This document shows, in pieces, positions 9,481-20,531 of a stretch of DNA of 64,000 bases. The stretch is from Azospirillum oryzae (GTDB taxonomy: Bacteria; Pseudomonadota; Alphaproteobacteria; Azospirillales; Azospirillaceae): the NCBI RefSeq assembly GCF_900177515.1, contig NZ_FXAK01000007.1, positions 2,650,501 to 2,714,500 on the forward strand, written 5' to 3'. The notes under the pieces were generated by a model. That model saw only the letters and a program-made list of their open reading frames with translations. It had not been told where the DNA came from and ran no database searches. A program made the translations under genes and the position numbers. Numbering within the stretch: the stretch's first letter is position 1; each line of letters begins with the position of its first letter.

Positions 9481-11979
9481 ATGTTCCTGTCCCGCCGCGA
9501 TTACCTGAAGGCGCAAGCCGCCGCTGCCGCCGCCGCGGCGGCCGGAATCTCGCTGCCCGCATCCGCCGCCAACATCCTGACCGGTGAAGGCGCCAAGCTG
9601 AACTGGTCCAAGGCCCCCTGCCGCTTCTGCGGCACCGGCTGCAGCGTGATGGTCGGCGTCAAGGACGGCCGCGTCGTCGCCACCCACGGCGACGTGAAGG
9701 CCGAGGTGAACCGCGGCCTGAACTGCGTGAAGGGCTATTTCCTGTCGAAGATCATGTATGGCGAGGACCGGCTGAACCAGCCGCTGCTGCGCATGAAGGA
9801 CGGCAAGTTCGACAAGGACGGCGAGTTCGAGCCCATCACCTGGGACGCCGCCTTCGACATCATGGCGCAGAAGTGGAAGGAGACCCTGAAGAAGAAGGGT
9901 CCGACCGCCGTCGGCATGTTCGGCTCCGGCCAGTGGACCATCTACGAGGGTTATGCCGCCTCCAAGCTGATGAAGGCCGGGCTGCGCTCCAACAACCTGG
10001 ACCCGAACGCCCGCCACTGCATGGCGTCGGCGGTGGCCGGCTTCATGCGCACCTTCGGCATGGACGAGCCGATGGGCTGCTACGACGACATGGAGCACGC
10101 CGACGCCTTCGTGCTGTGGGGCTCCAACATGGCGGAGATGCACCCCATCCTGTGGACGCGCGTCACCGACCGCCGCCTCAGCCACCCCGGCTGCAAGGTT
10201 GCCGTGCTGTCCACCTTCGAGCACCGCAGCTTCGACCTCGCCGACATCGGCCTGGTCTTCACCCCCGGCTCCGACCTGGCGATCCTCAACTACATCGCCA
10301 ACCACATCATCAAGACCGGCCGGGTGAACAAGGAGTTCATCGAGAAGCACTGCAACTTCAAGCGCGGCCGCGACGACATCGGCTATGGCCTGCGTCCCGA
10401 GAACCCGCTGGAGCAGAAGGCGAAGAACGCCGCCAAGGCCAACGACTCCGACCCGATCACCTTCGACGAGTTCGCCAAGTTCGTCGAACCCTACACGCTG
10501 GACAAGGCGCACGAGCTGTCGGGCGTGCCGAAGAACCGGCTGGAGGCGCTGGCCGAGCTGTACGCCGACCCGAAGGTGAAGGTCGTGTCCTTCTGGACCA
10601 TGGGCTTCAACCAGCATGTCCGCGGCGTCTGGGCCAACAACCTCGTCTACAACATCCACCTGCTGACCGGCAAAATCTCGCAGCCCGGCAACGGCCCCTT
10701 CTCGCTGACCGGCCAGCCGTCGGCCTGCGGCACCGCGCGCGAGGTCGGCACCTTCTCCCACCGGCTGCCCGCCGACATGGTGGTGACCAACCCCGAGCAC
10801 CGCAAACACGCCGAGGAGATCTGGAAGCTGCCGGAGGGGACCATCCCCGACAAGATCGGCTACCACGCCGTTCTGCAGGACCGCATGCTGAAGGACGGCA
10901 AGCTCAACGCCTACTGGGTCATGTGCAACAACAACATGCAGACGGCCCCGAACACGGCGAAGGAGACCTTCCCCGGCTACCGCAACCCGGAGAACTTCAT
11001 CGTCGTCTCCGACCCCTACCCCACCGTCACGGCACTGGCCGCCGACCTGATCCTGCCGACCGCCATGTGGGTGGAGAAGGAGGGCGGCTACGGCAACGCC
11101 GAGCGCCGCACCCAGCTGTGGCGCCAGCTGGTCGATGCCCCGGACGGCGCACGCTCCGACCTGTGGCAGATCATGGAGTTCTCCAAGCGCTTCCAGATCG
11201 AGGAGGTGTGGCCGGAGGAGCTGCTGAACAAGAAGCCGGAGCTGCGCGGCAAGACCCTCTACGACGTGCTGTTCCGCAACGGTCAGGTCGACCGCTTCCC
11301 GCTGTCCGACCTCGACCCGGCCTACAACAACCAGGAGGCCAAGGACGCCGGCTTCTACGTCCAGAAGGGCCTGTTCGAGGAATATGCCGCCTTCGGCCGC
11401 GGCCATGGCCACGATCTGGCGCCCTTCGAGCAGTACCACCAGGAACGCGGCCTGCGCTGGCCGGTGGTGGACGGCAAGGAGACCAAGTGGCGCTACCGCG
11501 AGGGCTCCGACCCGTATGTAAAGGCGGGCGAGGGCATGCGCTTCTACGGCAACAAGGACGGCAAGGCCAACGTCTTCGCCCTGCCCTACGAGCCGCCGGC
11601 CGAGGCGCCCGATGCCGATTATCCGTTCTGGCTCAGCACCGGCCGCGTGATCGAGCACTGGCACAGCGGGTCGATGACCATGCGGGTTCCCGAACTGCGC
11701 AAGGCCTTCCCCAATGCCGTGGTCTTCATGCACCCCGACGACGCCAAGGAACTGAACGTCCGGCGCGGCCAGGAGGTGCGCGTCACCTCCCGCCGGGGCG
11801 AGGTGCGGGTGCGGGTCGAGACGCGCGGGCGTAACAAGCCGCCGCGCGGCCTGGTCTTCGTGCCCTTCTTCGACCAGACGGTCCTCATCAACAAGGTGAC
11901 GCTCGACGCCACCGACCCCATCAGCAAGCAGACCGACTTCAAGAAATGCGCGGTCAAGATCACGCCCGTGAACGCCTGA
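9481..11979 (+). CDS. napA: Periplasmic nitrate reductase catalytic subunit NapA
   Basis: An 832-residue molybdoenzyme that reduces nitrate to nitrite in the periplasm, taking electrons from NapB. The twin-arginine signal SRRDYLKAQ is followed by an Ala-rich hydrophobic stretch and an ASA cleavage region. The N-terminal [4Fe-4S] cluster is bound by CRFCGTGC plus a cysteine in NRGLNCVKG. The Mo-ligand cysteine falls in the NARHCMASAV segment (~residue 180). The C-terminal molybdopterin-binding domain contains GRVIEHWHSGSMT. Length agrees with E. coli NapA (~828). It has its own spacing between napD and napB and no frameshift. Confidence 0.98.
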   Translation: MFLSRRDYLKAQAAAAAAAAAGISLPASAANILTGEGAKLNWSKAPCRFCGTGCSVMVGVKDGRVVATHGDVKAEVNRGLNCVKGYFLSKIMYGEDRLNQPLLRMKDGKFDKDGEFEPITWDAAFDIMAQKWKETLKKKGPTAVGMFGSGQWTIYEGYAASKLMKAGLRSNNLDPNARHCMASAVAGFMRTFGMDEPMGCYDDMEHADAFVLWGSNMAEMHPILWTRVTDRRLSHPGCKVAVLSTFEHRSFDLADIGLVFTPGSDLAILNYIANHIIKTGRVNKEFIEKHCNFKRGRDDIGYGLRPENPLEQKAKNAAKANDSDPITFDEFAKFVEPYTLDKAHELSGVPKNRLEALAELYADPKVKVVSFWTMGFNQHVRGVWANNLVYNIHLLTGKISQPGNGPFSLTGQPSACGTAREVGTFSHRLPADMVVTNPEHRKHAEEIWKLPEGTIPDKIGYHAVLQDRMLKDGKLNAYWVMCNNNMQTAPNTAKETFPGYRNPENFIVVSDPYPTVTALAADLILPTAMWVEKEGGYGNAERRTQLWRQLVDAPDGARSDLWQIMEFSKRFQIEEVWPEELLNKKPELRGKTLYDVLFRNGQVDRFPLSDLDPAYNNQEAKDAGFYVQKGLFEEYAAFGRGHGHDLAPFEQYHQERGLRWPVVDGKETKWRYREGSDPYVKAGEGMRFYGNKDGKANVFALPYEPPAEAPDADYPFWLSTGRVIEHWHSGSMTMRVPELRKAFPNAVVFMHPDDAKELNVRRGQEVRVTSRRGEVRVRVETRGRNKPPRGLVFVPFFDQTVLINKVTLDATDPISKQTDFKKCAVKITPVNA

Positions 11980-11993
11980 GGAGTGTCGGCATC

Positions 11994-12512
11994 ATGAAGA
12001 CCCGTTTCCTGATTGCCGCGCTGGCCCTGCTGGCCGGCGTTCCGGCCCTGACCATCGGCGTCGCCACCAACGGCGTGGCCGCCGACAAGCCCACCGCGAC
12101 CGGCACCGGCACGGTCGGGGGGATCAAGGTCCCCTCGACCAACCACCCGATCACCCTGAACGTCCCGGCCGAGGCGACCCACCGCGAGATCACCGACGAC
12201 CAGAAGCGCGTGCGCAACTATGCCGACCAGCCGCCGCTGATCCCGCATGCCATCCGCGACTATCAGATCGACCTGAACATCAACAAGTGCCTGACCTGCC
12301 ACGACCGCCGCAACACGGCCGGCTCGCAGGCGCCGATGCTGTCGGTCACCCATTTCCAGGACCGTGACGGCCAGACTCTGGGCACGGTGGCGGCGCGGCG
12401 CTACTTCTGCACCCAGTGCCATGTGCCGCAGACCGACGCCCAGCCGATCGTCCCCAACAGCTTCCAAGACTTCGACTCGGTCCTGGGCCATGCCCAAGGC
12501 GGCCAGAAATGA
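11994..12512 (+). CDS. napB: Periplasmic dihaem cytochrome c NapB
   Basis: A 172-residue exported electron-transfer subunit of the Nap complex. It has a signal peptide (MKTRFLIAALALLAGVPALTIG...) and two c-type haem motifs, CLTCH and CTQCH, with distal His ligands probably in the PLIPHAI and SVTHFQD segments. It receives electrons from NapC and passes them to NapA. The ATG at 11994 lies 14 bases after the napA stop with a GAGGAG-type ribosome binding site; the gene overlaps napC by four bases. Confidence 0.96.
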   Translation: MKTRFLIAALALLAGVPALTIGVATNGVAADKPTATGTGTVGGIKVPSTNHPITLNVPAEATHREITDDQKRVRNYADQPPLIPHAIRDYQIDLNINKCLTCHDRRNTAGSQAPMLSVTHFQDRDGQTLGTVAARRYFCTQCHVPQTDAQPIVPNSFQDFDSVLGHAQGGQK

Positions 12513-13126
12513 CGATCCGCTCCGCATTGCTGGGCCTGTGGCGGCTGTTCGCCCGCCCCAGCGTCCATTTCAGCCTGGGCTTCCTGACGCTGGGCGGCTT
12601 CATCGCCGGCGTGATCTTCTGGGGCGGCTTCAACACCGCCCTGGAAGCCACCAACAAGGAAGCCTTCTGCATCAGCTGCCACGAAATGCGCGACAACCCC
12701 TATGAGGAGCTGAAGCAGACCATCCACTTCACCAACCGGTCGGGCGTGCGCGCCAGTTGCCCGGACTGCCATGTGCCGCATGAATGGACCGACAAGATCG
12801 CCCGCAAGATGCAGGCATCCAAGGAGGTCTGGGGCAAGATCTTCGGCACCATCGACACGCGCGAGAAGTTCCTGGACAAGCGCCGCGAACTGGCCGAGCA
12901 CGAATGGGCGCGGTTGAAGGCGAACAACTCGCTGGAATGCCGCAACTGCCACAGCGCCGATTCGATGGACATCACCAAACAGAATCCGCGCGCCGCGAAG
13001 ATGCACGAGACCTACCTGTTCACCGGCGAGAACACCTGCATCGACTGCCACAAGGGCATCGCCCACCGCCTGCCCGACATGCACGGGATCGAGCCGGGCT
13101 GGAGCATGAAGACCAGCGCGAAGTAA
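12509..13126 (+). CDS. napC: Membrane-anchored tetrahaem quinol dehydrogenase NapC
   Basis: A 205-residue NapC/NirT-family cytochrome that oxidises membrane quinol and feeds NapB. One N-terminal helix (~20-42, FSLGFLTLGGFIAGVIFWGG) anchors the protein; the periplasmic domain has four haem motifs in order: CISCH, CPDCH, CRNCH, CIDCH. No napFGH genes follow, so quinol oxidation here relies on NapC alone, as in Paracoccus-type operons. The ATG at 12509 overlaps the napB stop (ATGA). Confidence 0.97.
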   Translation: MTIRSALLGLWRLFARPSVHFSLGFLTLGGFIAGVIFWGGFNTALEATNKEAFCISCHEMRDNPYEELKQTIHFTNRSGVRASCPDCHVPHEWTDKIARKMQASKEVWGKIFGTIDTREKFLDKRRELAEHEWARLKANNSLECRNCHSADSMDITKQNPRAAKMHETYLFTGENTCIDCHKGIAHRLPDMHGIEPGWSMKTSAK

Positions 13127-13141
13127 GGATCAGGTTGCCGC

Positions 13142-13175
13142 AACAGCCCCGTCTCCGAAAGGAGCGGGGCTGTTT
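13142..13175 (+). terminator. Rho-independent terminator of the nap operon
   Basis: A 14-bp stem interrupted by one unpaired T (13152): AACAGCCCCG pairs with CGGGGCTGTT and CTCC with GGAG, closed by a GAAA tetraloop. It begins 16 bases after the napC stop and ends in a short T run. The stem is near-symmetric and could also stop transcription of the convergent toxin-antitoxin unit. Confidence 0.88.
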
Positions 13176-13194
13176 GCGTTTCACGGGAAACGTG

Positions 13195-13611
13195 TCAACC
13201 GGAGGTCCAGGGATTGAGCAACGCAACACCCATCGGCTCGAAATCCTTGGTGTTTCGCGTAACCACCGTCAAACGATGGACCAGTGCCGTTGCAGCGATC
13301 ATGCTGTCACGGTCGGGACGCGGAGTCGGTATATGCAATGTGGCGCAACGCTGAGCCACGTCAGCATCGACAGGCAGGATCCGCCCCCGGAACACGACCA
13401 GGATGTGGCCGTCGATCCAACCACGCAACGCCGCGCTATGGGCAGGATCCTTCCGCGCCACCAACCCGGCGCCACGTTCGATTTCGAACAGGGTGATTGC
13501 CGAAATGAACAAGTCGGCCGGCATCACGTCGGAAGCCCAAGTCACCAAGCCGGGATTGGCTCGTGCCGGCCGCCGCAACTCCGACACGACATTGGTATCT
13601 AACAGATACAT
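13195..13611 (-). CDS. VapC-type PIN-domain toxin
   Basis: A 138-residue PIN-domain ribonuclease of the VapC/FitB type. Acidic active-site residues are in MYLLDTNVVSELRR (Asp5), ISAITLFEIERG (Glu), and near the C-terminus in PRPDRDSMIAATALVH and VTRNTKDFEP. VapC toxins cleave tRNA or rRNA when freed from the antitoxin. The ATG overlaps the stop of the upstream antitoxin gene, the normal coupling of such modules. The target is not predictable. Confidence 0.94.
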   Translation of the reverse strand: MYLLDTNVVSELRRPARANPGLVTWASDVMPADLFISAITLFEIERGAGLVARKDPAHSAALRGWIDGHILVVFRGRILPVDADVAQRCATLHIPTPRPDRDSMIAATALVHRLTVVTRNTKDFEPMGVALLNPWTSG

Positions 13612-13865
13612 CAGTCCAAATCCACCGGGCGGGCTATAGCTTGAAGTTTCGGTGGATCGAAATCGAAATCAGCCTCGTCTCCATCCTGCCGCAGAAGGTC
13701 CAAAAGCGAGCCCCCCTCGCCTGACAGGCGGCGATACGTGTCGTACCGCAACAGAACAAAGGCCGGTTCACCACGATCGGTGACGATCACGGGTCCATCT
13801 TCAGCCGCTCGTTTGGCCTCGCTCGGGTTTTGATTGAATTCCCGGCTGGAAATCATGCGGCCCAT
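13611..13865 (-). CDS. Phd/YefM-type antitoxin
   Basis: An 84-residue DNA-binding antitoxin. The N-terminal Phd fold reads ISSREFNQNPSEAKRAA then GPVIVTDRGEPAFVLLRYD, and the acidic C-terminal tail (DGDEADFDFDPPKLQ) would wrap the PIN toxin. It lies directly upstream of the toxin and overlaps it. I chose the ATG at 13865 because GGGAGGGAG lies just upstream; the frame is open for 28 more codons without a good ribosome binding site. Autoregulation through an operator upstream is expected for the family but none is obvious. Confidence 0.93.
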   Translation of the reverse strand: MGRMISSREFNQNPSEAKRAAEDGPVIVTDRGEPAFVLLRYDTYRRLSGEGGSLLDLLRQDGDEADFDFDPPKLQAIARPVDLD

Positions 13866-13979
13866 GACGTCTCCCTCCCGAAAATCGCTGTTCAGGCGTC
13901 GATAGACGGCCCTAGTGAAGAGGATAACGGTAGCCCCAGCCCGACACAAGTCCGATGTAACTACATACCTACACCAACT

Positions 13980-14351
13980 CTACCCCAGCATCCCCACCAC
14001 CGACAGCGCCAGCAGAGTCACCAGCACCGCTTCGCCCAAGCCCACAAGTCCGCGTAGTCCCAGCGCGATGGCCCAGGTGGTCAGGTCGCGCCGATAGCGG
14101 ACCTCCTTCAACAGACGTTCCTGGATGCCGGCAACGGTGCGGCGGGCCGACAGGCCGGCGATGCCGCCGACCAGCGCCACCAGTCCCGTGCCCAGCACGA
14201 AATACAGAGCGCCCTTCCAGCCGGCAAAATGGTCGGGGTCGTTCAGGTAATGCCCGGTGCCGACGACGATCCACACCGCCGCCGGCCAGACGCCGACGAT
14301 CTCCGGCCCCGGCCCATTCTGCGGCGGCCCTTCCTTCGGCTGCTCCCCCAT
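13980..14351 (-). CDS. Small membrane protein of unknown function
   Basis: A 123-residue protein with a Pro/Gly-rich N-terminus and about three hydrophobic segments: VGVWPAAVWIVVGTG, ALYFVLGTGLVALVGGIAGLSA and a C-terminal one (AVLVTLLALSVVGML). A basic helix with RRTVAGIQERLLKEVRYRRD lies between the last two. I do not recognise the family. It begins 12 bases after the stop of the Cys-rich PAS protein and is probably co-transcribed with it. Confidence 0.75.
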   Translation of the reverse strand: MGEQPKEGPPQNGPGPEIVGVWPAAVWIVVGTGHYLNDPDHFAGWKGALYFVLGTGLVALVGGIAGLSARRTVAGIQERLLKEVRYRRDLTTWAIALGLRGLVGLGEAVLVTLLALSVVGMLG

Positions 14352-14363
14352 CGCCGCCCTCCC

Positions 14364-15194
14364 TCAACCACCCGGCACATGGCGGTAGGCGAGCACGCGC
14401 GTCGCCGGGCCGCCCTCGACATCGGCCAGCGGCAGCAGTAGTTCGACGAACTTCGCCCCCGGCAGCATCGGGTCGTCACGCACCAGCAGGCAACGCGGCT
14501 CGCCGCTCTCCAGGCAGGCACGCAGGTCGGACAGCCAGCGCTGCGCCGCCTGTTCCGGATGGCAGTCGGTCACCCGCTTCGTCGTCGGCCGCCCGGCCAG
14601 CCGGCGCTGCAGGGCCCGGCCGCAGGATTTGTAGACGAAATCGCCACCGTCGGCGGTCGGCTCCATCAGGGCGATGCGCGGAACGCTCTCCCGCACCTGA
14701 GCGGTGTCGATCTCGGTCGCCAGCGGCATGCGGCGCTTGCGCTTCAGCCGCACCCAGTGGGTGTAGAGGATGCGGACCTGCGGCGTCTGCTCCACATCGA
14801 TCACATCCGCCCGGCAGGGCGGCGGCGGCGCGTCGATCACCGGCACAGCCACCGGCGCCGACGCGAAGGCAGCCGCCGCCGGCACCGGCTGAGAGACCGG
14901 CTGCTGCACCGGCCGCGACGCCGCGGCGGTGACCAGCGTGTGCGCCTGTCCCGCCGGCGTGTGGCCGATCCTTCCGCCATGCTTCTTCAGCATCGGCAGC
15001 GGCGCCCAGGCGGTGCAGGTGTGATAGCCCTTGGTGATGCGGCGGTAGTCCTGGCTGCTGGCGGTGCGGCATTCGCCCTCCACCCCGTGGCGGGCGACGT
15101 GCACCAGCGTATTGTCCTCCGACAGCGCGCGCTCCCCGCCCCACGAGACGCAGGCGGCGCAGGCGCGGCTGTCCTTGGCGAATGCGTGGCTCAT
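14364..15194 (-). CDS. Cys-rich PAS_5 domain protein
   Basis: A 276-residue soluble protein in two parts. The first ~65 residues contain C12-x2-C15-x26-C42-x17-C60, a plausible Zn or Fe-S site (AKDSRACAAC, EGECRT, YHTCTAW). A linker rich in Ala/Pro/Val follows (~80-125). Residues ~135-272 resemble the PAS_5 family (ILYTHWVRLKRKRRMPLATE, VPRIALMEPTADGGDFVYKS, CGRALQRRLAGRP, closing AKFVELLLPLAD). Likely a redox- or ligand-sensing protein with no known output domain. The ATG at 15194 has GGAGA eight bases upstream. It is divergent from carB. Confidence 0.8.
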   Translation of the reverse strand: MSHAFAKDSRACAACVSWGGERALSEDNTLVHVARHGVEGECRTASSQDYRRITKGYHTCTAWAPLPMLKKHGGRIGHTPAGQAHTLVTAAASRPVQQPVSQPVPAAAAFASAPVAVPVIDAPPPPCRADVIDVEQTPQVRILYTHWVRLKRKRRMPLATEIDTAQVRESVPRIALMEPTADGGDFVYKSCGRALQRRLAGRPTTKRVTDCHPEQAAQRWLSDLRACLESGEPRCLLVRDDPMLPGAKFVELLLPLADVEGGPATRVLAYRHVPGG

Positions 15195-15456
15195 CGGGGC
15201 GTATCTCCAAAGGGTATGCGAAGCGGGAGAATGGGAATTGATGCGTCCCTTTCCCCATCGGTTCAAGGGCCGCATGGGCCGGAACTGCCCTGCCCGAGAT
15301 TCAGTCATGCGAGGGTGACATCCATGCCACCCCTTCCCCCCCGGCCCGGAACCCCCTATAAGGGGGCCTTGCACGACATGCCCATCCCCGCTCTCCGTCT
15401 CCGGTCCTCCGGTGCCGGGGGGTTTTCGGCTGACCACATTCCAGAGAAGCGGACCC

Positions 15457-18705
<3,249 letters not shown>

Positions 18706-18713
18706 GGACGGAC

Positions 18714-18743
18714 GACGGCGCGGCGGACCTCCTCCGCGCCGTC
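18714..18743 (+). terminator. Stem-loop after carB
   Basis: GACGGCGCGG (18714-18723) pairs perfectly with CCGCGCCGTC (18734-18743) around a 10-base loop. It starts nine bases after the carB stop and is followed by CTTCGTCCTTG, a poor T tract, so termination may be partial or the stem may protect the 3' end. Confidence 0.6.
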
Positions 18744-18801
18744 TTCGTCCTTGATGTCGCTTTGGACAGGTCGAACGACTGCAAGCGGTGATGGACCGAA
18801 C

Positions 18802-19275
18802 ATGGAAAAAGTTCCGATGACAGCGGCGGGCTTCAACCGCCTCCAGGAGGAATTGAAGCACCTTAAGATCACCGAACGCCCGGCGGTCATCAAAGCCATC
18901 GCGGAAGCCCGCGAACATGGCGACCTTTCGGAAAACGCCGAGTATCACGCGGCGCGCGAACGTCAGAGCTTCATCGAAGGCCGCGTGCTGGAGCTTGAGG
19001 ACAAGATCAGCCGCGCCGAGGTCATCGACCCGGCCAAGCTGACCGGCAACACCGTGAAATTCGGTGCGACCGTGACCCTGGCCGACCAGGACACGGACGA
19101 GGAGACGACCTATCAGATCGTCGGCCAGGACGAGAGCGACATCAAGAACCGCCTTCTGTCGATCCAGGCGCCGCTGGCCCGCGCCCTGATCAACAAGGCC
19201 GTCGGCGACAGCGTGGAGGTCTCCACCCCCGGCGGCTCCAAGCTGTACGAGATCGTTTCGGTCGAGTTCCGTTGA
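18802..19275 (+). CDS. greA: Transcription elongation factor GreA
   Basis: A 157-residue factor that enters the RNA polymerase secondary channel and stimulates cleavage of backtracked RNA. The N-terminal coiled coil (~residues 5-75) carries the acidic tip in ARENGDLSENAEY-like form (AREHGDLSENAEYHAARE); the C-terminal FKBP-like domain ends with SVEVSTPGGSKLYEIVSVEF. The ATG at 18802 gives the standard length; the frame is open 17 codons upstream. It follows carB by 96 bases, an arrangement common in alphaproteobacteria. Confidence 0.98.
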   Translation: MEKVPMTAAGFNRLQEELKHLKITERPAVIKAIAEAREHGDLSENAEYHAARERQSFIEGRVLELEDKISRAEVIDPAKLTGNTVKFGATVTLADQDTDEETTYQIVGQDESDIKNRLLSIQAPLARALINKAVGDSVEVSTPGGSKLYEIVSVEFR

Positions 19276-19305
19276 GGGTGTAACCCTCTCCCCCAAAATC
19301 CCCCT

Positions 19306-19440
19306 CTCCCCCCCGGGGAGAGGGTCGGGGTGAGGGGGATGCACAGAGTGGTGTAGCTCGTCGCGCTACGCCCTTGCATCCGACATAATCCTCGCAACGC
19401 GTCCCCCTCACCCTAACCCTCTCCCCGGGGGGAGAGGGAA
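19306..19440. repeat. BIME-like inverted repeat element downstream of greA
   Basis: The left arm (19306-19342) reads CCCTCTCCCCCCCGGGGAG then AGGGTCGGGGTGAGGGGGA; the right arm (19402-19440) is its near-perfect reverse complement, TCCCCCTCACCCTAAC then CCTCTCCCCGGGGGGAGAG. About 60 unrelated bases separate the arms. Each arm also contains its own CTCTCCCC/GGGGAGAG palindrome. It sits between convergent greA and the hydrolase gene, a typical place for REP-type elements. A related pair lies at 41273-41379. Confidence 0.8.
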
Positions 19441-19451
19441 CGTTCAGGACA

Positions 19452-20381
19452 TCACCCCCTGAGCTTCTCCTTGAAGAACTCCATCACCCGCCGGATCGCG
19501 TCCGAGCGGGCGTCTTCGTTCGTACCGATATGGGCGGTGCCGCCGGGGGCGGTGGCGAGGTCCTGGCGCTTGCGCACCGGGGCGTCCGGCGCATCGAAGC
19601 CGTGATAGGCGTCGGGATAGACCACCAGATCGACCTTGTCCTTGACCCCGTCGCGGCCGGCCAGCTCGACGCAGCTCTCCGGCGGGGTCCAGTCGTCCTT
19701 GCCGCCGACCAGCAGCAGCAGCGGACCGTCGGGTTGCCAGTCCTCGTCGCTCAGCGGCGCCCTGCAGCCGGGGTAGAAGGCCACGGCGGCGCGGAAGCCA
19801 CCGTCCTCCGTCCCGGCGGGCCCATCCTCGCCCGCCCCATAGGCGGCCAGCACGCTGCTCGCCCCCTGCGACCAACCGATCAGGCCGATGCGCTCATGAT
19901 CGACCTCCGGCCGCTTGCGCAGGAAGGCCAGCGCCGCCCAGGCGTCGCGCTTGCGCTCCACCGTGGCGCGGACGGTGCGGTCCTTCAGCGCCGTGGAGCA
20001 GACCTCCTCCACGTCGCGCGGGCCGAAGCTGTCGACCATCAGCACTTCGAAGCCCTGCCGCTGCAGGTGGGTGGCCCACCAGACATGGCGCGGCGACACC
20101 CGGCCGTTGCGGGCATAGAGGCCACCGCAGCCATGCAGCATGACCACCGCCGGATGCGGGCCGTTGCCGGCCGGGCGCAGCAGACGACCGCTCAGCATCG
20201 TCGGCGCTCCGCCGGTCAGATCCCCGTCGGCGGAGGGAAAGCGCACGATCTCCTCGGCATGGACGCCGACGGCGGCCTGCGCCGGCCCCGCCAGCGCCAA
20301 TTGCCCAAGAGCCGTCAACCCGACACCGGCACACAGCGCAGCACCAAACACAGCCGCACGACCGCGGGCGGAAGCCTTCAT
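19452..20381 (-). CDS. Secreted dienelactone hydrolase-like alpha/beta hydrolase
   Basis: A 309-residue protein with an N-terminal signal peptide (~1-37, ending ...GPAQAAV). The alpha/beta hydrolase core shows the oxyanion segment VVMLHGCGGLY, the nucleophile elbow GLIGWSQGASS (Ser), the Asp in LLLLVGGKDDWTP and the His in YPDAYHGFDAP. The family hydrolyses ester or lactone bonds; the substrate is unknown. The start at 20381 is chosen for the signal peptide. It is divergent from chrA with a 150-base shared regulatory region. Confidence 0.9.
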   Translation of the reverse strand: MKASARGRAAVFGAALCAGVGLTALGQLALAGPAQAAVGVHAEEIVRFPSADGDLTGGAPTMLSGRLLRPAGNGPHPAVVMLHGCGGLYARNGRVSPRHVWWATHLQRQGFEVLMVDSFGPRDVEEVCSTALKDRTVRATVERKRDAWAALAFLRKRPEVDHERIGLIGWSQGASSVLAAYGAGEDGPAGTEDGGFRAAVAFYPGCRAPLSDEDWQPDGPLLLLVGGKDDWTPPESCVELAGRDGVKDKVDLVVYPDAYHGFDAPDAPVRKRQDLATAPGGTAHIGTNEDARSDAIRRVMEFFKEKLRG

Positions 20382-20531
20382 TCTGCAACGTCCCCGACGT
20401 CCGGCGCCTGCCACGACGGCGGCGCTCGCGGTTGCAATATTAATCCTCCGCGCTGCGGAAGACCATGGGCGCCCCGCAATTGTCTCCGGGCTGGCTGCCT
20501 TGCGGCGACGTTTGCGCTAGGGTGCGGCACC

